In this document: piece by piece, positions 54,204-63,267 of the stretch
How positions within the stretch are numbered: the first letter of the stretch is position 1
How the letters are laid out: each line of letters starts with the position of its first letter
Source: Streptacidiphilus sp. P02-A3a
GTDB taxonomy: Bacteria > Actinomycetota > Actinomycetes > Streptomycetales > Streptomycetaceae
Length of the DNA stretch: 64,000 nt
Assembly (NCBI RefSeq): GCF_014084105.1
Contig: NZ_CP048289.1
Location: 62,001 to 126,000 of the forward strand
Direction of reading: 5' to 3'
Notes under the pieces: generated by a model
Seen by the model: the letters and a program-made list of their open reading frames with translations, nothing else
Database searches by the model: none
Told to the model about the DNA's origin: nothing
Translations under genes and position numbers: made by a program

Positions 54204-55124
54204 GTGACCACCATCAGTATCGACCGGGTCTCCCGCTGGTTCGGGAACGTGGTCGCCGTGAACGACATCAGCATGCAGATCGGGCCCGGAGTCACCGGCC
54301 TGCTCGGCCCGAACGGCGCCGGCAAGTCGACGCTCATCCACATGATGAGCGGGTTCCTGCCGCCGTCCACCGGGCGGGTCGACATCGACGGCGCGCCGGT
54401 CTGGAAGAACCAGCAGGCGTACCGGCAGATCGGCCTGGTGCCCGAGCGCGAGGCCATGTACGACTTCCTCACCGGGCACGAGTTCGTGCTCGCCAACGCC
54501 GAGCTGCACGGCCTGCCCGATCCGGGCGCGGCGGCGCAGCGGGCGCTGGCCACGGTCGAGATGGAGTACGCGCAGGACCGCAAGGTCACCACGTACTCCA
54601 AGGGCATGAAGCAGCGGGTGAAGATGGCCTCGGCGCTGGTGCACGAGCCGTCGGTGCTGCTGCTCGACGAGCCCTTCAACGGGATGGACCCGCGGCAGCG
54701 GATGCACCTGATGGGGTTGCTGCGCCGGTTCGGCGCGGAGGGCCGCACGGTGCTGTTCTCCTCGCACATCCTGGAGGAGGTGGAGCAGCTGGCCCGGCAC
54801 ATCGAGGTGGTGGTCGCCGGGCGGCACGCCGCCTCGGGGGACTTCCACAAGATCCGCCGGTTGATGACCAGCCGTCCGCACCAGTACCTGGTCCGCTCCA
54901 GCGACGACCGCGCGCTGGCGGCGGCGCTGATCGCGGACACCTCCACCGCCGGGATCGAGTTCGACCCGCGCGAGCAGGCGCTGCGGATCCAGGCCGTCGA
55001 CTTCTACCGCTTCGCCGAGCTGGTGCCGCGCGTCGCCAAGGAGGCAGGCATCCGCCTGCTCACCGTCTCCCCGCAGGACGAGTCGCTGGAGAGCGTCTTC
55101 TCCTACCTCGTGACGTCCGCATGA
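54204..55124 (+). CDS. ABC-2 transporter ATPase (second pair)
   Basis: The 306-residue protein has GLLGPNGAGKSTLIHMMSGFL, TYSKGMKQRVKMASALV, VLLLDEPFNGMDPRQR and VLFSSHILEEVEQL. The ligand is unknown. Together with the permease at 55159 it makes a second exporter in the same operon, arranged ATPase-permease-ATPase-permease. Confidence 0.92.
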   Translation: MTTISIDRVSRWFGNVVAVNDISMQIGPGVTGLLGPNGAGKSTLIHMMSGFLPPSTGRVDIDGAPVWKNQQAYRQIGLVPEREAMYDFLTGHEFVLANAELHGLPDPGAAAQRALATVEMEYAQDRKVTTYSKGMKQRVKMASALVHEPSVLLLDEPFNGMDPRQRMHLMGLLRRFGAEGRTVLFSSHILEEVEQLARHIEVVVAGRHAASGDFHKIRRLMTSRPHQYLVRSSDDRALAAALIADTSTAGIEFDPREQALRIQAVDFYRFAELVPRVAKEAGIRLLTVSPQDESLESVFSYLVTSA

Positions 55125-55158
55125 GTGCGCCCGGCACGCCCCAGGAAGGATTGAACCT

Positions 55159-55875
55159 GTGAACCTCACCGTCGCCCGGCTGACCGCGCGCGGTCTGCTC
55201 GGCCGCCGCCGCGGCCTGCTGCTGCTCGCGGTGCCCGGACTGCTGCTGGTCCTGTCGGTGGTGATCCGGGTCGCCGTGGGCCAGGACGAGAGCACCACCG
55301 TGGACGTCCTGGGCACGCTGGCCCTGGGCACGCTGGTGCCGCTGCTCGGCCTGATCGCCGGGACCGGGGCCATCGGACCCGAGATCGACGACGGCTCGAT
55401 CATCTACCTGCTGGCGAAGCCGCTGCCGCGGTGGAAGATCATCACCACCAAGCTGCTGGTGTCGTTCGGCTGCACCGTCGTCTTCGGCGCGATCCCGACC
55501 TACCTGGCCGGGGTGATCCTGTTCGGCGACTTCGAGAGCGTCGCGGTGGCGTACGGGATCGGCGCGCTGGTCGCCGGGGCCGCCTACAGTGCGATCTTCC
55601 TGCTGCTGGGTGTGGTCACCCGGCACGCGGTGGTGGTCGGGCTGCTGTACTCGCTGGTGTGGGAGAGCGTCATCGGCAGCTTCGTCACCGGCGCGAAGAC
55701 CCTCAGCGTGCAGCAGTGGGCGCTGGCGGTGGCCCGGCAGATCGCCGATCCGGGGGTGATCACCTCGGCGGTGCACCTGCCGACGGCGGTGCCGCTGCTG
55801 GTGGTGGTCACCCTGGCCGCGTCGGGGCTGGCGGCGGCGCGGCTGAGCCGGCTGACGCTGGCCGGCGAGCAGTAG
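55159..55875 (+). CDS. ABC-2 type permease (second pair)
   Basis: The 238-residue protein has about six hydrophobic helices and the stretch IGPEIDDGSIIYLLAKPLPRWKIITTKLL, a common ABC-2 permease motif where the first cytoplasmic loop meets the ATPase. It follows the second ATPase by 34 bases and ends the four-gene operon. Confidence 0.87.
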   Translation: MNLTVARLTARGLLGRRRGLLLLAVPGLLLVLSVVIRVAVGQDESTTVDVLGTLALGTLVPLLGLIAGTGAIGPEIDDGSIIYLLAKPLPRWKIITTKLLVSFGCTVVFGAIPTYLAGVILFGDFESVAVAYGIGALVAGAAYSAIFLLLGVVTRHAVVVGLLYSLVWESVIGSFVTGAKTLSVQQWALAVARQIADPGVITSAVHLPTAVPLLVVVTLAASGLAAARLSRLTLAGEQ

Positions 55876-55925
55876 CGCCCGAAGCGGTAGCGCCGGGGAG
55901 CGGGTCGCGCCGCCGTCTCCGGGTG

Positions 55926-55967
55926 CCGGTGGGTCAGGGCCGGTGGGTCAGGGCTGGTGGGTCAGGG
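55926..55967. repeat. Three tandem 14-bp units at the end of the MFS gene
   Basis: CCGGTGGGTCAGGG occurs twice and CTGGTGGGTCAGGG once, head to tail. The stop codon of the reverse-strand MFS gene (55962-55964) lies inside the third unit. Confidence 0.85.
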
Positions 55968-57245
55968 CTGGGTGGTGGTGGCCCGCAGGGTGACCGCGCG
56001 GGCCGCGCCCAGGCCCGCGACCAGGGCCAGGGCGCAGCACACCAGCAGCAGCGCCAGCGGCAGCGTCCAGCCGCCGGTGAGCTGGTGCAGCGCGCCCACG
56101 CCCACCGGGCCGCAGGCGGCGATGAAGTAGCCCACCATCTGCGACATCCCGGACAGCTGCGAGGCCACCCCGGCGCCGCCGGAGCGCAGCACCACCAGCG
56201 CCATGGCCAGGCCGAAGCCGCCGCCCATGGCGATCCCGAGCAGCGCCGCCCAGATCCAGGCGCCGGAGACCGGGGCGATCATCAGTCCGGCGATGCCGAC
56301 CGCGTAGCAAGCCATCATCAGCACCACCAGCGGACGCTGGGTGGTCATCCGCCCGGCCGCCAGCGGTACCAGGAACGCGCCGACCACCTGGATCAGGTTG
56401 CAGAAGGCGAAGATCAGCCCGGCGGTGCCGCGGGACATGCCGTGGTCGGTGAGCACCGTCGGCATCCAGGCGATCAGGGTGTACGCGAGCAGCGACATGA
56501 TCCCCATGAACACGGCCAGCTGCCAGGCCAGCGGGTGCCGCCAGAGTCCGGGCAGCCGCCCGCCGCCCTGGGTCCGCGCGGACTGCCCGGGGTTCGCGGC
56601 GGTGCTCCGGCCGGCGCCGACGACCTGCGGCAGCCACAGCGCGGCGGCCACCAGCGCCAGTACCGACCAGGAGGCGAGCGAGCCCTGCCAGCCGCCGAAG
56701 GCGTGCTCCATCGGTACGGACAGCGCGGCGGCGAAGGTCGCGCCGACGATCATGGCGGTGGAGTAGACGCCGGTCATCATCGCGGCCCGGTCCGGGAAGT
56801 CCCGCTTGACCAGGCCGGGCATGGTCACGTTCAGCAGCGAGATGGCCGCGCCGACCACGATGCTGCCCGCGAACAGCGGTCCGACGCCGCTCATGACCCG
56901 TAGTCCGACCCCGGCCGCGAGCAGCAGCAGTGCGCCGAGGACCACCAGCTCCGGGCCGAACCTGCGGATCAGCCGGGGTACCAGCGAGGCGGTGACGCCC
57001 ATCAGCAGCACCGGCAGTGTGGTGAGCAGTCCGCCGGCGGTGCTGGACAGGCCGTAGTGCCCGCTGATGTCGCTGAGCAGCGGCGAGACGGCGGAGACGG
57101 CGGCGCGCATGTTGACCGACACCAGCAGGATGCCGATCAGCGCGGTCAGCGGGTGCGCGGCGATCCGGGCCGGGCGGGAGGGGACGCGGGGGGCTGCGGC
57201 TGCGGACCGCAGCGCGGTCGGGTCCTGGTACGTGGTGCGGGGCAT
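55962..57245 (-). CDS. MFS transporter, CynX/NimT family
   Basis: The 427-residue, 12-helix protein has LIGILLVSVNMRAAVSAVSPLLSDISGHYGLSSTAGGLLTTLPVLLMG near the start, the CynX/NimT opening (cyanate or nitroimidazole-type exporters), and PRLIRRFGPE as motif A. It follows the FadR-type regulator gene by 39 bases on the same strand, probably in one operon under its control. The substrate is not known. Confidence 0.88.
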   Translation of the reverse strand: MPRTTYQDPTALRSAAAAPRVPSRPARIAAHPLTALIGILLVSVNMRAAVSAVSPLLSDISGHYGLSSTAGGLLTTLPVLLMGVTASLVPRLIRRFGPELVVLGALLLLAAGVGLRVMSGVGPLFAGSIVVGAAISLLNVTMPGLVKRDFPDRAAMMTGVYSTAMIVGATFAAALSVPMEHAFGGWQGSLASWSVLALVAAALWLPQVVGAGRSTAANPGQSARTQGGGRLPGLWRHPLAWQLAVFMGIMSLLAYTLIAWMPTVLTDHGMSRGTAGLIFAFCNLIQVVGAFLVPLAAGRMTTQRPLVVLMMACYAVGIAGLMIAPVSGAWIWAALLGIAMGGGFGLAMALVVLRSGGAGVASQLSGMSQMVGYFIAACGPVGVGALHQLTGGWTLPLALLLVCCALALVAGLGAARAVTLRATTTQP

Positions 57246-57284
57246 GGCGGTTCTTTCCGGAAGGGGTCTCAGCGCTGCGGCAGG

Positions 57285-57992
57285 TCAGTTGAGCAGGCGG
57301 GCGACGGTGCCCATGGGGTCGGCGATCAGCAGCCGACTGGCGGCCTCGGCGGCCTCGGGGTCGCCGGAGGCGATGGCGTCGACCAGGGCCCGGTGCGAGT
57401 CGAGGTCGACCTCGGGCATCTCCTGGTCGCCGAAGGCGGCCCGCATCGACTCGCGGACGGAGGCGCTGAAGTAGCGGTAGACCTCGGTGAGCGCCGGGTT
57501 GTGTGCGGACTCGACCATGGCGGTGTGGAACTCCAGGTCGTGCTCGACGCTGGCCTCGCGTCCGGCGCGTTCCGGCTCGGTCGCCAGCACGTGCGCCTCG
57601 GCGTCCAGCGCGGCCCGCATCCGGGCCAGGTCGTCGGGGGTGTGCCGGAGCGCGGCGAGGCGCGCGGCCTCGTTCTCCAGCGCGGCTCGGACCTCCAGCA
57701 CGTCGCGCACCCCGGAGCGCTGCACCCCGTGCAGCACGGCGGCGGGGTCGCTGGTGGAGCGGACGAAGGTGCCCTCGCCCTGGCGTGACTGGAGCATCCC
57801 GGCGTGACAGAGCACCCGGACCGCCTCGCGCACGGTGTTGCGGCCCACCTGCAGCTGCTCGGCCAGCTCGTGCTCGGTCGGGATGCGGTCGCCGACCTGC
57901 CAGCTGCCGCTGCTGAGCTGCGCGCGGAGCTGCTCGATCGCGGCGTCGACCAGCGAGGTCCGCCCGGCCGCCCGCAGGTGCCCACCAGTCAT
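57285..57992 (-). CDS. FadR-subfamily GntR regulator
   Basis: The 235-residue protein has a winged helix, DRIPTEHELAEQLQVGRNTVREAVRVLCHAGMLQSRQGEGTFVRS (about 35-80), and an all-helical FCD ligand domain (about 95-225; EVRAALENEAARLAALRHTPDDL, HDLEFHTAMVESAHNPAL, DSHRALVDAIASGD). Start 57992 has GGAGG 8 bases upstream. A candidate operator TTGTCCAGTCATCCTACAA lies at 58023-58041. It probably represses the MFS exporter. Confidence 0.9.
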   Translation of the reverse strand: MTGGHLRAAGRTSLVDAAIEQLRAQLSSGSWQVGDRIPTEHELAEQLQVGRNTVREAVRVLCHAGMLQSRQGEGTFVRSTSDPAAVLHGVQRSGVRDVLEVRAALENEAARLAALRHTPDDLARMRAALDAEAHVLATEPERAGREASVEHDLEFHTAMVESAHNPALTEVYRYFSASVRESMRAAFGDQEMPEVDLDSHRALVDAIASGDPEAAEAASRLLIADPMGTVARLLN

Positions 57993-58058
57993 CGTCCGGT
58001 CCTCCGATTGCCCGACATCCTCTTGTCCAGTCATCCTACAACCTCGGACCACGGGGAA

Positions 58059-58080
58059 CGCCCCGCGGGGTGGCGGGGCG
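58059..58080 (-). terminator. Stem-loop after the HAD gene
   Basis: CGCCCCGC (58059-58066) pairs with GCGGGGCG (58073-58080), directly after the stop of the serS-HAD operon. Confidence 0.6.
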
Positions 58081-58081
58081 G

Positions 58082-58891
58082 TCAGGACTGCGGGAAGAGG
58101 TACTCCAGGACGCAGGCCACGCCGTCCTCGTCGTTGCTGAGGGTGACCTCGTCGGCGGCGGTGAGCAGGCTGGGGTGGGCGTTGGCCATGGCCACGCCGC
58201 AGGCGGCCCAGCGGAACATCGGCAGGTCGTTGGGCATGTCGCCGAAGGCGATGGTGCGGTCCTTGGTCACCCCGAGCCGGGCCGCCGCCAGCGCCAGGCC
58301 GGTGGCCTTGGACAGGCCCAGCGGCAGCAGCTCGACGAAGCCCGCGCCGGACAGCACCACGTCCACCAGCTGGCCCGCGATCTCCCGGGCGGTCTGCGCC
58401 AGCTCGTCGTCGCCGAGGGTGGGGTGCTGGATGAATATCCGGGTGATCGGCTCGCCCCAGAAGTCGGCCGGGTCGCAGCGGGTCACCGGGTCCTCGCCCT
58501 GCATCCGGTAGCCGGGGCCGGCGAGGAAGCCGCCGTCGAGGCCGTCCTGGCTGACCGCGGCCAGCAGCGGGCCGGTCTGGGCCTCGATCTTGGCCAGGGC
58601 CAGCTGGGCCAGCTGCCGGTCCAGGGTGACCGAGGTGAGCTCCCGGTGCGCACCCGCGTCGTAGACCTGCGCGCCCTGGCCGCAGACGGCCAGGCCGGTG
58701 TAGCCGATGGCGTCCAGGGTCGGCCGGGTCCAGGCGGCGGAGCGCCCGGTCACCACGATGTGCACCGCCCCGGCCGCCGTGGCCGCGGCCAGCGCCCGCC
58801 GGGTGCGCTCCGACACGGTGTGGTCGGAGCGCAGCAGGGTGCCGTCCAGATCGGTGGCGATCAGGTCGAACGGGCGGGCGGAGGCGGTCAC
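58082..58891 (-). CDS. HAD-IIB (Cof-type) phosphatase, coupled to serS
   Basis: The 269-residue protein has [48 protein letters not shown] and [27 protein letters not shown], all four HAD motifs. The GTG at 58889-58891 overlaps the serS stop by four bases, so translation is coupled. It resembles the HAD protein at 40899. A role in removing a toxic metabolite alongside SerRS is possible but unproven. Confidence 0.92.
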   Translation of the reverse strand: MTASARPFDLIATDLDGTLLRSDHTVSERTRRALAAATAAGAVHIVVTGRSAAWTRPTLDAIGYTGLAVCGQGAQVYDAGAHRELTSVTLDRQLAQLALAKIEAQTGPLLAAVSQDGLDGGFLAGPGYRMQGEDPVTRCDPADFWGEPITRIFIQHPTLGDDELAQTAREIAGQLVDVVLSGAGFVELLPLGLSKATGLALAAARLGVTKDRTIAFGDMPNDLPMFRWAACGVAMANAHPSLLTAADEVTLSNDEDGVACVLEYLFPQS

Positions 58892-60171
58892 GAGGTGATC
58901 GGCTCCAGTACCGTCCGGCCGCCGAGGTAGGGCCGCAGCGCCTCCGGCACGGTGACCGACCCGTCCGCCTGCTGGTGCGTCTCCAGGATCGCCACGATGG
59001 TCCGCGGGACCGCGCACAGCGTGCCGTTCAGCGTGGCCAGCGGGCGGTTGCGGCCCTCCTCGCCGCCGCGCATCCGGATGTCCAGCCGCCGGGCCTGGAA
59101 CTCGGTGCAGTTGGAGGTCGAGGTGAGCTCGCGGAACTTGCCCTGGGTCGGGATCCAGGCCTCGATGTCGAACTTGCGGTACGCGGACGCGCCCAGGTCG
59201 CCGGAGGCGACGTCGATCACCCGGTAGGCCAGTTCCAGCTTGTTCAGGAAGTCCTTCTCCCACTGGAGCAGCTTGGCGTGCTCGGCCTCGGCCTGCTCCG
59301 GCGCGACGTAGGAGAACATCTCCACCTTGTCGAACTGGTGCACCCGGATGATGCCCCGGGTGTCCTTGCCGTACGTCCCGGCCTCGCGCCGGAAGCAGGG
59401 CGAGAACCCGGCGTAGCGCAGCGGCAGCCGGTCCGCGTCGATGATCTCGTCCATGTGGTACGCCGCGAGCGGCACCTCGGACGTGCCGACCAGGTAGAAG
59501 TCGTCCTCCTCCAGCCGGAAGACGTTCTCGGCGGCCTGGCCGAGGAAGCCGGTGCCCTCCATGGCGCGCGGCTTGACCAGCGCCGGGGTCAGCATCGGGG
59601 TGAAGCCCGCCTCGACGGCCTGGGCGATGGCCATGTTGACCAGCGCCAGCTCCAGCAGCGCGCCGATGCCGGTCAGGTAGTAGAAGCGCGAGCCGGAGAC
59701 CTTGGCGGCGCGCTCGATGTCGATGGCGCCGAGCAGCCGGCCGAGCTCGACGTGGTCGCGCGGCTCGAAGCCCTCGGCGGCGAAGTCACGCGGGGTGCCG
59801 ACGTGCTCCAGGGTGACGAAGTCCTCCTCGCCACCGATCGGGGCGTCGGGGTGGAGCAGGTTGGCGAGCTGCCCGAGCAGCCGCTGGGCCTCCTCGTCGG
59901 CCTCGTTCTGCTCGACGTTGGCCGCCTTGACCTCGGCCGCGAGCACGGCGGTGCGCTTCAGCAGCTCCGCCTTCTCCTCGCCCTGGGCCTTGGGGATCAG
60001 CTTGCCCAGCTGCTTCTGCTCGTTGCGCAGCTCGTCGTACCGGGAACCGGACGATCGGCGCCGCTCGTCGGCACTCAGGAGGGAGTCGACGAGGGCGACG
60101 TCCTCTCCTCGGGCGCGCTGCGACGCACGCACACGGTCGGGGTCCTCACGAAGCAGACGAAGGTCAATCAC
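58888..60171 (-). CDS. serS: Seryl-tRNA synthetase
   Basis: The 427-residue class II synthetase has an N-terminal tRNA-binding coiled coil (about 25-105), then the catalytic core with [16 protein letters not shown] (motif 1 region), [27 protein letters not shown] (motif 2), [19 protein letters not shown] and the motif 3 arginine region near the C-terminus. It charges tRNA-Ser and the selenocysteine tRNA if present. The GTG start fits the [15 protein letters not shown] family N-terminus. Confidence 0.97.
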   Translation of the reverse strand: MIDLRLLREDPDRVRASQRARGEDVALVDSLLSADERRRSSGSRYDELRNEQKQLGKLIPKAQGEEKAELLKRTAVLAAEVKAANVEQNEADEEAQRLLGQLANLLHPDAPIGGEEDFVTLEHVGTPRDFAAEGFEPRDHVELGRLLGAIDIERAAKVSGSRFYYLTGIGALLELALVNMAIAQAVEAGFTPMLTPALVKPRAMEGTGFLGQAAENVFRLEEDDFYLVGTSEVPLAAYHMDEIIDADRLPLRYAGFSPCFRREAGTYGKDTRGIIRVHQFDKVEMFSYVAPEQAEAEHAKLLQWEKDFLNKLELAYRVIDVASGDLGASAYRKFDIEAWIPTQGKFRELTSTSNCTEFQARRLDIRMRGGEEGRNRPLATLNGTLCAVPRTIVAILETHQQADGSVTVPEALRPYLGGRTVLEPITS

Positions 60172-60827
60172 GGGGACGAGCCTACCGGTCGGCGGGTGCT
60201 GCCCGCCGCTGCATTGTGCCGTGGATTGTGCCGTGGCTCGGCGGGGGCCGGGCCGGGGCCGGGGCAGGGCTGGGGTTTCCGTCCAATGATCGCTAGTTGA
60301 TACTCTGTGTCCTGTTCTGACAACTCTGTGGCATTTCTTGGATGCACACAGCGATGGTTATCCCTGGGGATAACCGACCCTCCCCTGTGGATATCTCGGG
60401 CCGCCCTGGGGATTCGTGGCTTTGTCCACAGTTGCCGCCCGCAGGCTGTGGATGCAGCGGGGGATCAGGCGCCGGACCGGACAAAACGGACGCCACTGGC
60501 GTCAAACCTCGGGTGTACGCACGTTTGCGTGATTTCTGATGTCGCTCGGGTCTCCTCTGGGTGAACACGTGAGTCATCGCGGCATTTGTCCGATGTGAAT
60601 CGCCGGAGCTCGGCGCGCGGTCGCCGGGCCGTCGAGAAGGCGATGTGTCGACACATCCTCAGCCTGTGGATAACTCGAACTGTCCCCAGTGGCGATCGGC
60701 CTGGGGAAAACTCTCACAGCCAGGACTCAGAAAGCCACAGCCCCGATGATCGAGAACGATCAGAGATGATCACCGGGGCGATCGGGCCGCCGTCGGCGGC
60801 CCGGGTCACTGCTCGGTCACTGCTCGG
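60172..60827. other. Long intergenic region with a cluster of DnaA-box-like sequences
   Basis: No gene is seen in this 656-base gap, which is less GC-rich than its surroundings. DnaA-type boxes: TTGTCCACA at 60422-60430 (the Streptomyces consensus), TGTGGATAA at 60665-60673 (reverse TTATCCACA), and weaker TGTGGATAT (60386) and TGTGGATGC (60447). The near-perfect inverted repeat GGTTATCCCTGGGGATAACC spans 60356-60375. It also holds the serS promoter region. It lacks dnaA/dnaN neighbours, so it is not oriC itself. Confidence 0.65.
60783..60803 (-). terminator. Stem-loop after pheA
   Basis: CGGGCCGCC (60783-60791) pairs with GGCGGCCCG (60795-60803). It lies 25 bases past the pheA stop. Confidence 0.65.
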
Positions 60828-60836
60828 TCACTGCTC
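60804..60836. repeat. Three tandem 11-bp units at the pheA stop
   Basis: GGTCACTGCTC repeats exactly three times. The pheA stop codon (60828-60830, reverse strand) lies in the last unit. Because 11 is not a multiple of three, the units place a TGA in all three frames. Confidence 0.85.
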
Positions 60837-61760
60837 GCCGCGGCCGTCGAGGCAGCGCGACAGCCAGTCCGAGGCCTCGGTGAAGGCCTCGTCGGACAGC
60901 TCCGGGCGGACCGCGGGCGCGACCTCGTCCGCCCGCGGGTACGAGCCGAGGAAGCGCACCTTCGGGCAGATCCGGTGCAGCCCCATCAGCGCCTCGCTCA
61001 CCCGCCGGTCGCTGATGTGCCCCTCCGCGTCCACCGAGAAGCAGTACTGGCCCAGGCCCTCGCCGGTCGGCCGGGACTCGATCCGGCTCAGGTTGACGCC
61101 GCGCACCGCGAACTCCTGCAGCAGCTCCAGCAGCGCCCCGGGGTGGTCGTCGGCCAGCCAGAACACCGACGAGGTCTTGTCCGCCCCGGTCGGCGCCGCG
61201 GTCCGGCCCGGACGGCCGACCAGGACGAAGCGGGTGGTCGCGGTGGAGGCGTCGTGGATCTCCGACGCCAGCGGCACCAGCCCGTACAGCGGCGCGGCGA
61301 ACTCCCCGGCGAAGGCCCCGTCGAAGCGCCCCTCCTGCACCAGCCGCGCGCCGTCCGCGTTGGAGGCCGCCGACTCCCACAGCGCGTCCGGCAGGTTCGC
61401 CGACAGCCACTGGCGTACCTGCGGCTGGGCCACCGGATGCCCGGTCACCGTCTTCACGTCGACCAGCCCGGTGCCGGGGCGGACCAGCAGCGCGAACGCG
61501 ATCGGCAGCAGCACCTCGCGGTAGATCATCAGCGGCCTGCCGGTCGCCAGCTCGTCCAGGGTCGCGGTGACCCCGCCCTCCACCGAGTTCTCGATCGGCA
61601 CCAGCGCCGCCGCCGCCTCGCCGTTGCGTACCGCGTCCAGCGCCGCCGCCACCGACCCCGAGGGGACCAGCTCCCGGGTGGCCGCCTCCGGCAGGGTGCG
61701 CAGCGCGGCCTCGGTGAAGGTCCCCTCGGGGCCGAGGTAGGTGTAGCTGTGGGCGGACAC
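60828..61760 (-). CDS. pheA: Prephenate dehydratase
   Basis: The 310-residue protein has a dehydratase domain (YLGPEGTFTEAALR, VPIENSVEGGVTATLDEL, and the TTRF motif in ASTATTRFVLVG) and a C-terminal ACT regulatory domain (about 200-290) with LSRIESRPTGEGLGQYCFSVD. It makes phenylpyruvate for phenylalanine synthesis and is probably feedback-inhibited by phenylalanine through the ESRP site. The GTG at 61758-61760 has GGAGG 5 bases upstream. Confidence 0.97.
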   Translation of the reverse strand: MSAHSYTYLGPEGTFTEAALRTLPEAATRELVPSGSVAAALDAVRNGEAAAALVPIENSVEGGVTATLDELATGRPLMIYREVLLPIAFALLVRPGTGLVDVKTVTGHPVAQPQVRQWLSANLPDALWESAASNADGARLVQEGRFDGAFAGEFAAPLYGLVPLASEIHDASTATTRFVLVGRPGRTAAPTGADKTSSVFWLADDHPGALLELLQEFAVRGVNLSRIESRPTGEGLGQYCFSVDAEGHISDRRVSEALMGLHRICPKVRFLGSYPRADEVAPAVRPELSDEAFTEASDWLSRCLDGRGEQ

Positions 61761-61894
61761 GTGCGCCTCCGGGGAACCTGGACGGGGGACCTGGACTGTG
61801 GATCCGGGCTTGTGGATCCCGCCCACGTTAGCCACTCGGCCGCGCCGGGGTGGGCCTGTTCCGGGTGGTGGACCCGTTCGGGGCACGGCCCGGT

Positions 61895-63262
61895 TCAGGA
61901 CTCCAGCAGCGCCTGCCCCACGTAGCCGTCCGCCGACGCGGCGCCGCCGGGCGCCGCGTACAGGCCGCTGGACTCGTGCACGATGAACCGCGACAGCGCG
62001 TCCCCCCGGGTCAGCTTCCGCTGCACCGGGACGAAACCGGTCAGCGGGTCCGCCTGGAAGGCGACGAAGAGCAGGCCCGCGTCCGGGGCGCCGCCCGGGC
62101 GGAAGCCGTCGGCGTACGAGTAGCCCCGGCGCAGCATCGCCGCGCCCTGGTTGGACTGGGCGGCGGCGACCCGGATGTGCGCGTCGCCGGGGATCGCCAG
62201 CGAGCCGTCCGGGTTCAGCTTGTCCAGCTGCACCGCCGTGGTCTCGGTGCCGCCGGACAGCGGCGCGCCGGACGCCTTGTGCCGCCCGATCACCCGCTCC
62301 TGGACGGTCAGCGACTGCTGCTCCCAGCTGTCGAGCAGCATCCGGATCCGCCGGAACACCACGTAGCTGCCGCCCGCCATCCAGGCCGGGCTGCCCTTCG
62401 CCGGGACGAAGATCTCGCTGTCGAAGGCCGCGTCGGTGGGCTTGGGGTTGTTGGTGCCGTCGATCTGGCCCATCAGGTTCCGCCCGGTGCGCGGCCGCGC
62501 GGTGGCGCCGGGCGAGCGGCTGAAGCCGCTCATCTGCCAGCGGACCGCCGCCGTGCCGGCCGCCAGGCCCTGGAGCGTGCGCAGGGCGTGGAAGGCCACC
62601 AGGCCGTCGTCGGCGCAGACCTGGACCCACAGGTCGCCGTCGCTGTTGCCGGGGACCAGCGCGTCCGAGGCGAACACCGGCAGTGGCGCCAGCTGCTGCG
62701 GCAGCTGCCCGCCGAGCCCGGCCTTGGCGAAGACCGGGGCGCCGAAGCCGAAGGTGACCGTGAGCGAGCTGGGCCCGGCGTCCAGCGCCACGTCGGTGTC
62801 CTGGACGCCGGGCGGGGTCCGTCCCTCGGCCATCGCCGCGGCCGCCGCCGACCAGCGCTTCATCAGCGAGGTCAGCCCGGGGCGGCCGGTGCCCGGGGTC
62901 AGGTCGAAGGCGGCGGTGTACATCCGGGCCTGCATCGGCTGCACGATCCCGCCCTGGTGGGCGCCGTAGAAGGGGACCGAGTCCGCGCCGAGCGCGGTCA
63001 GCGGGGTGGCCCCGGCAGCGGCGGTCCCGGCGTCGGAGGCGTCGGCGTGGGAGGAGTCGGAGACCGCGTACGCGGTCACCCCCACGGCCAGCCCGACCGC
63101 GCCGACGCCGCCCGCGGTGGTCAGCAGCCGCCGCCGGGAGACCCGGCCGCGGGACCCGGCGACGGGCGTCCGGCCCGGGTCCGCGGCCGGGTCCGCCGCC
63201 GGGGACTGGGTGGTCCTGGGCGGGTTCGGCGGGTTGGTGCCGCGCTTCTTCTTGTTCGTCAT
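61895..63262 (-). CDS. efeB: DyP-type haem peroxidase, EfeB-like, Tat-exported
   Basis: The 455-residue protein has a twin-arginine signal (RVSRRRLLTTAGGVGAVGLAVGVTAYA, about residues 40-66). The DyP haem fold shows the distal GxxDG motif in LMGQIDGTNN, with the conserved Arg in FRRIRMLLDSWE and the proximal His in an ERVIGRHKASGAPL segment. EfeB-type enzymes take iron from haem or use H2O2 outside the cell. The start at MTNKKKRG was chosen over an upstream frame without a signal. It is coupled with the CopD-like gene upstream (6-base gap). Confidence 0.93.
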   Translation of the reverse strand: MTNKKKRGTNPPNPPRTTQSPAADPAADPGRTPVAGSRGRVSRRRLLTTAGGVGAVGLAVGVTAYAVSDSSHADASDAGTAAAGATPLTALGADSVPFYGAHQGGIVQPMQARMYTAAFDLTPGTGRPGLTSLMKRWSAAAAAMAEGRTPPGVQDTDVALDAGPSSLTVTFGFGAPVFAKAGLGGQLPQQLAPLPVFASDALVPGNSDGDLWVQVCADDGLVAFHALRTLQGLAAGTAAVRWQMSGFSRSPGATARPRTGRNLMGQIDGTNNPKPTDAAFDSEIFVPAKGSPAWMAGGSYVVFRRIRMLLDSWEQQSLTVQERVIGRHKASGAPLSGGTETTAVQLDKLNPDGSLAIPGDAHIRVAAAQSNQGAAMLRRGYSYADGFRPGGAPDAGLLFVAFQADPLTGFVPVQRKLTRGDALSRFIVHESSGLYAAPGGAASADGYVGQALLES

Positions 63263-63267
63263 GCTGT

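Noticed and set aside
60356-60680. Chromosomal origin oriC
   Set aside because: Too few DnaA boxes and no dnaA, dnaN, gyrB or rpmH nearby; a secondary DnaA-box cluster fits better.
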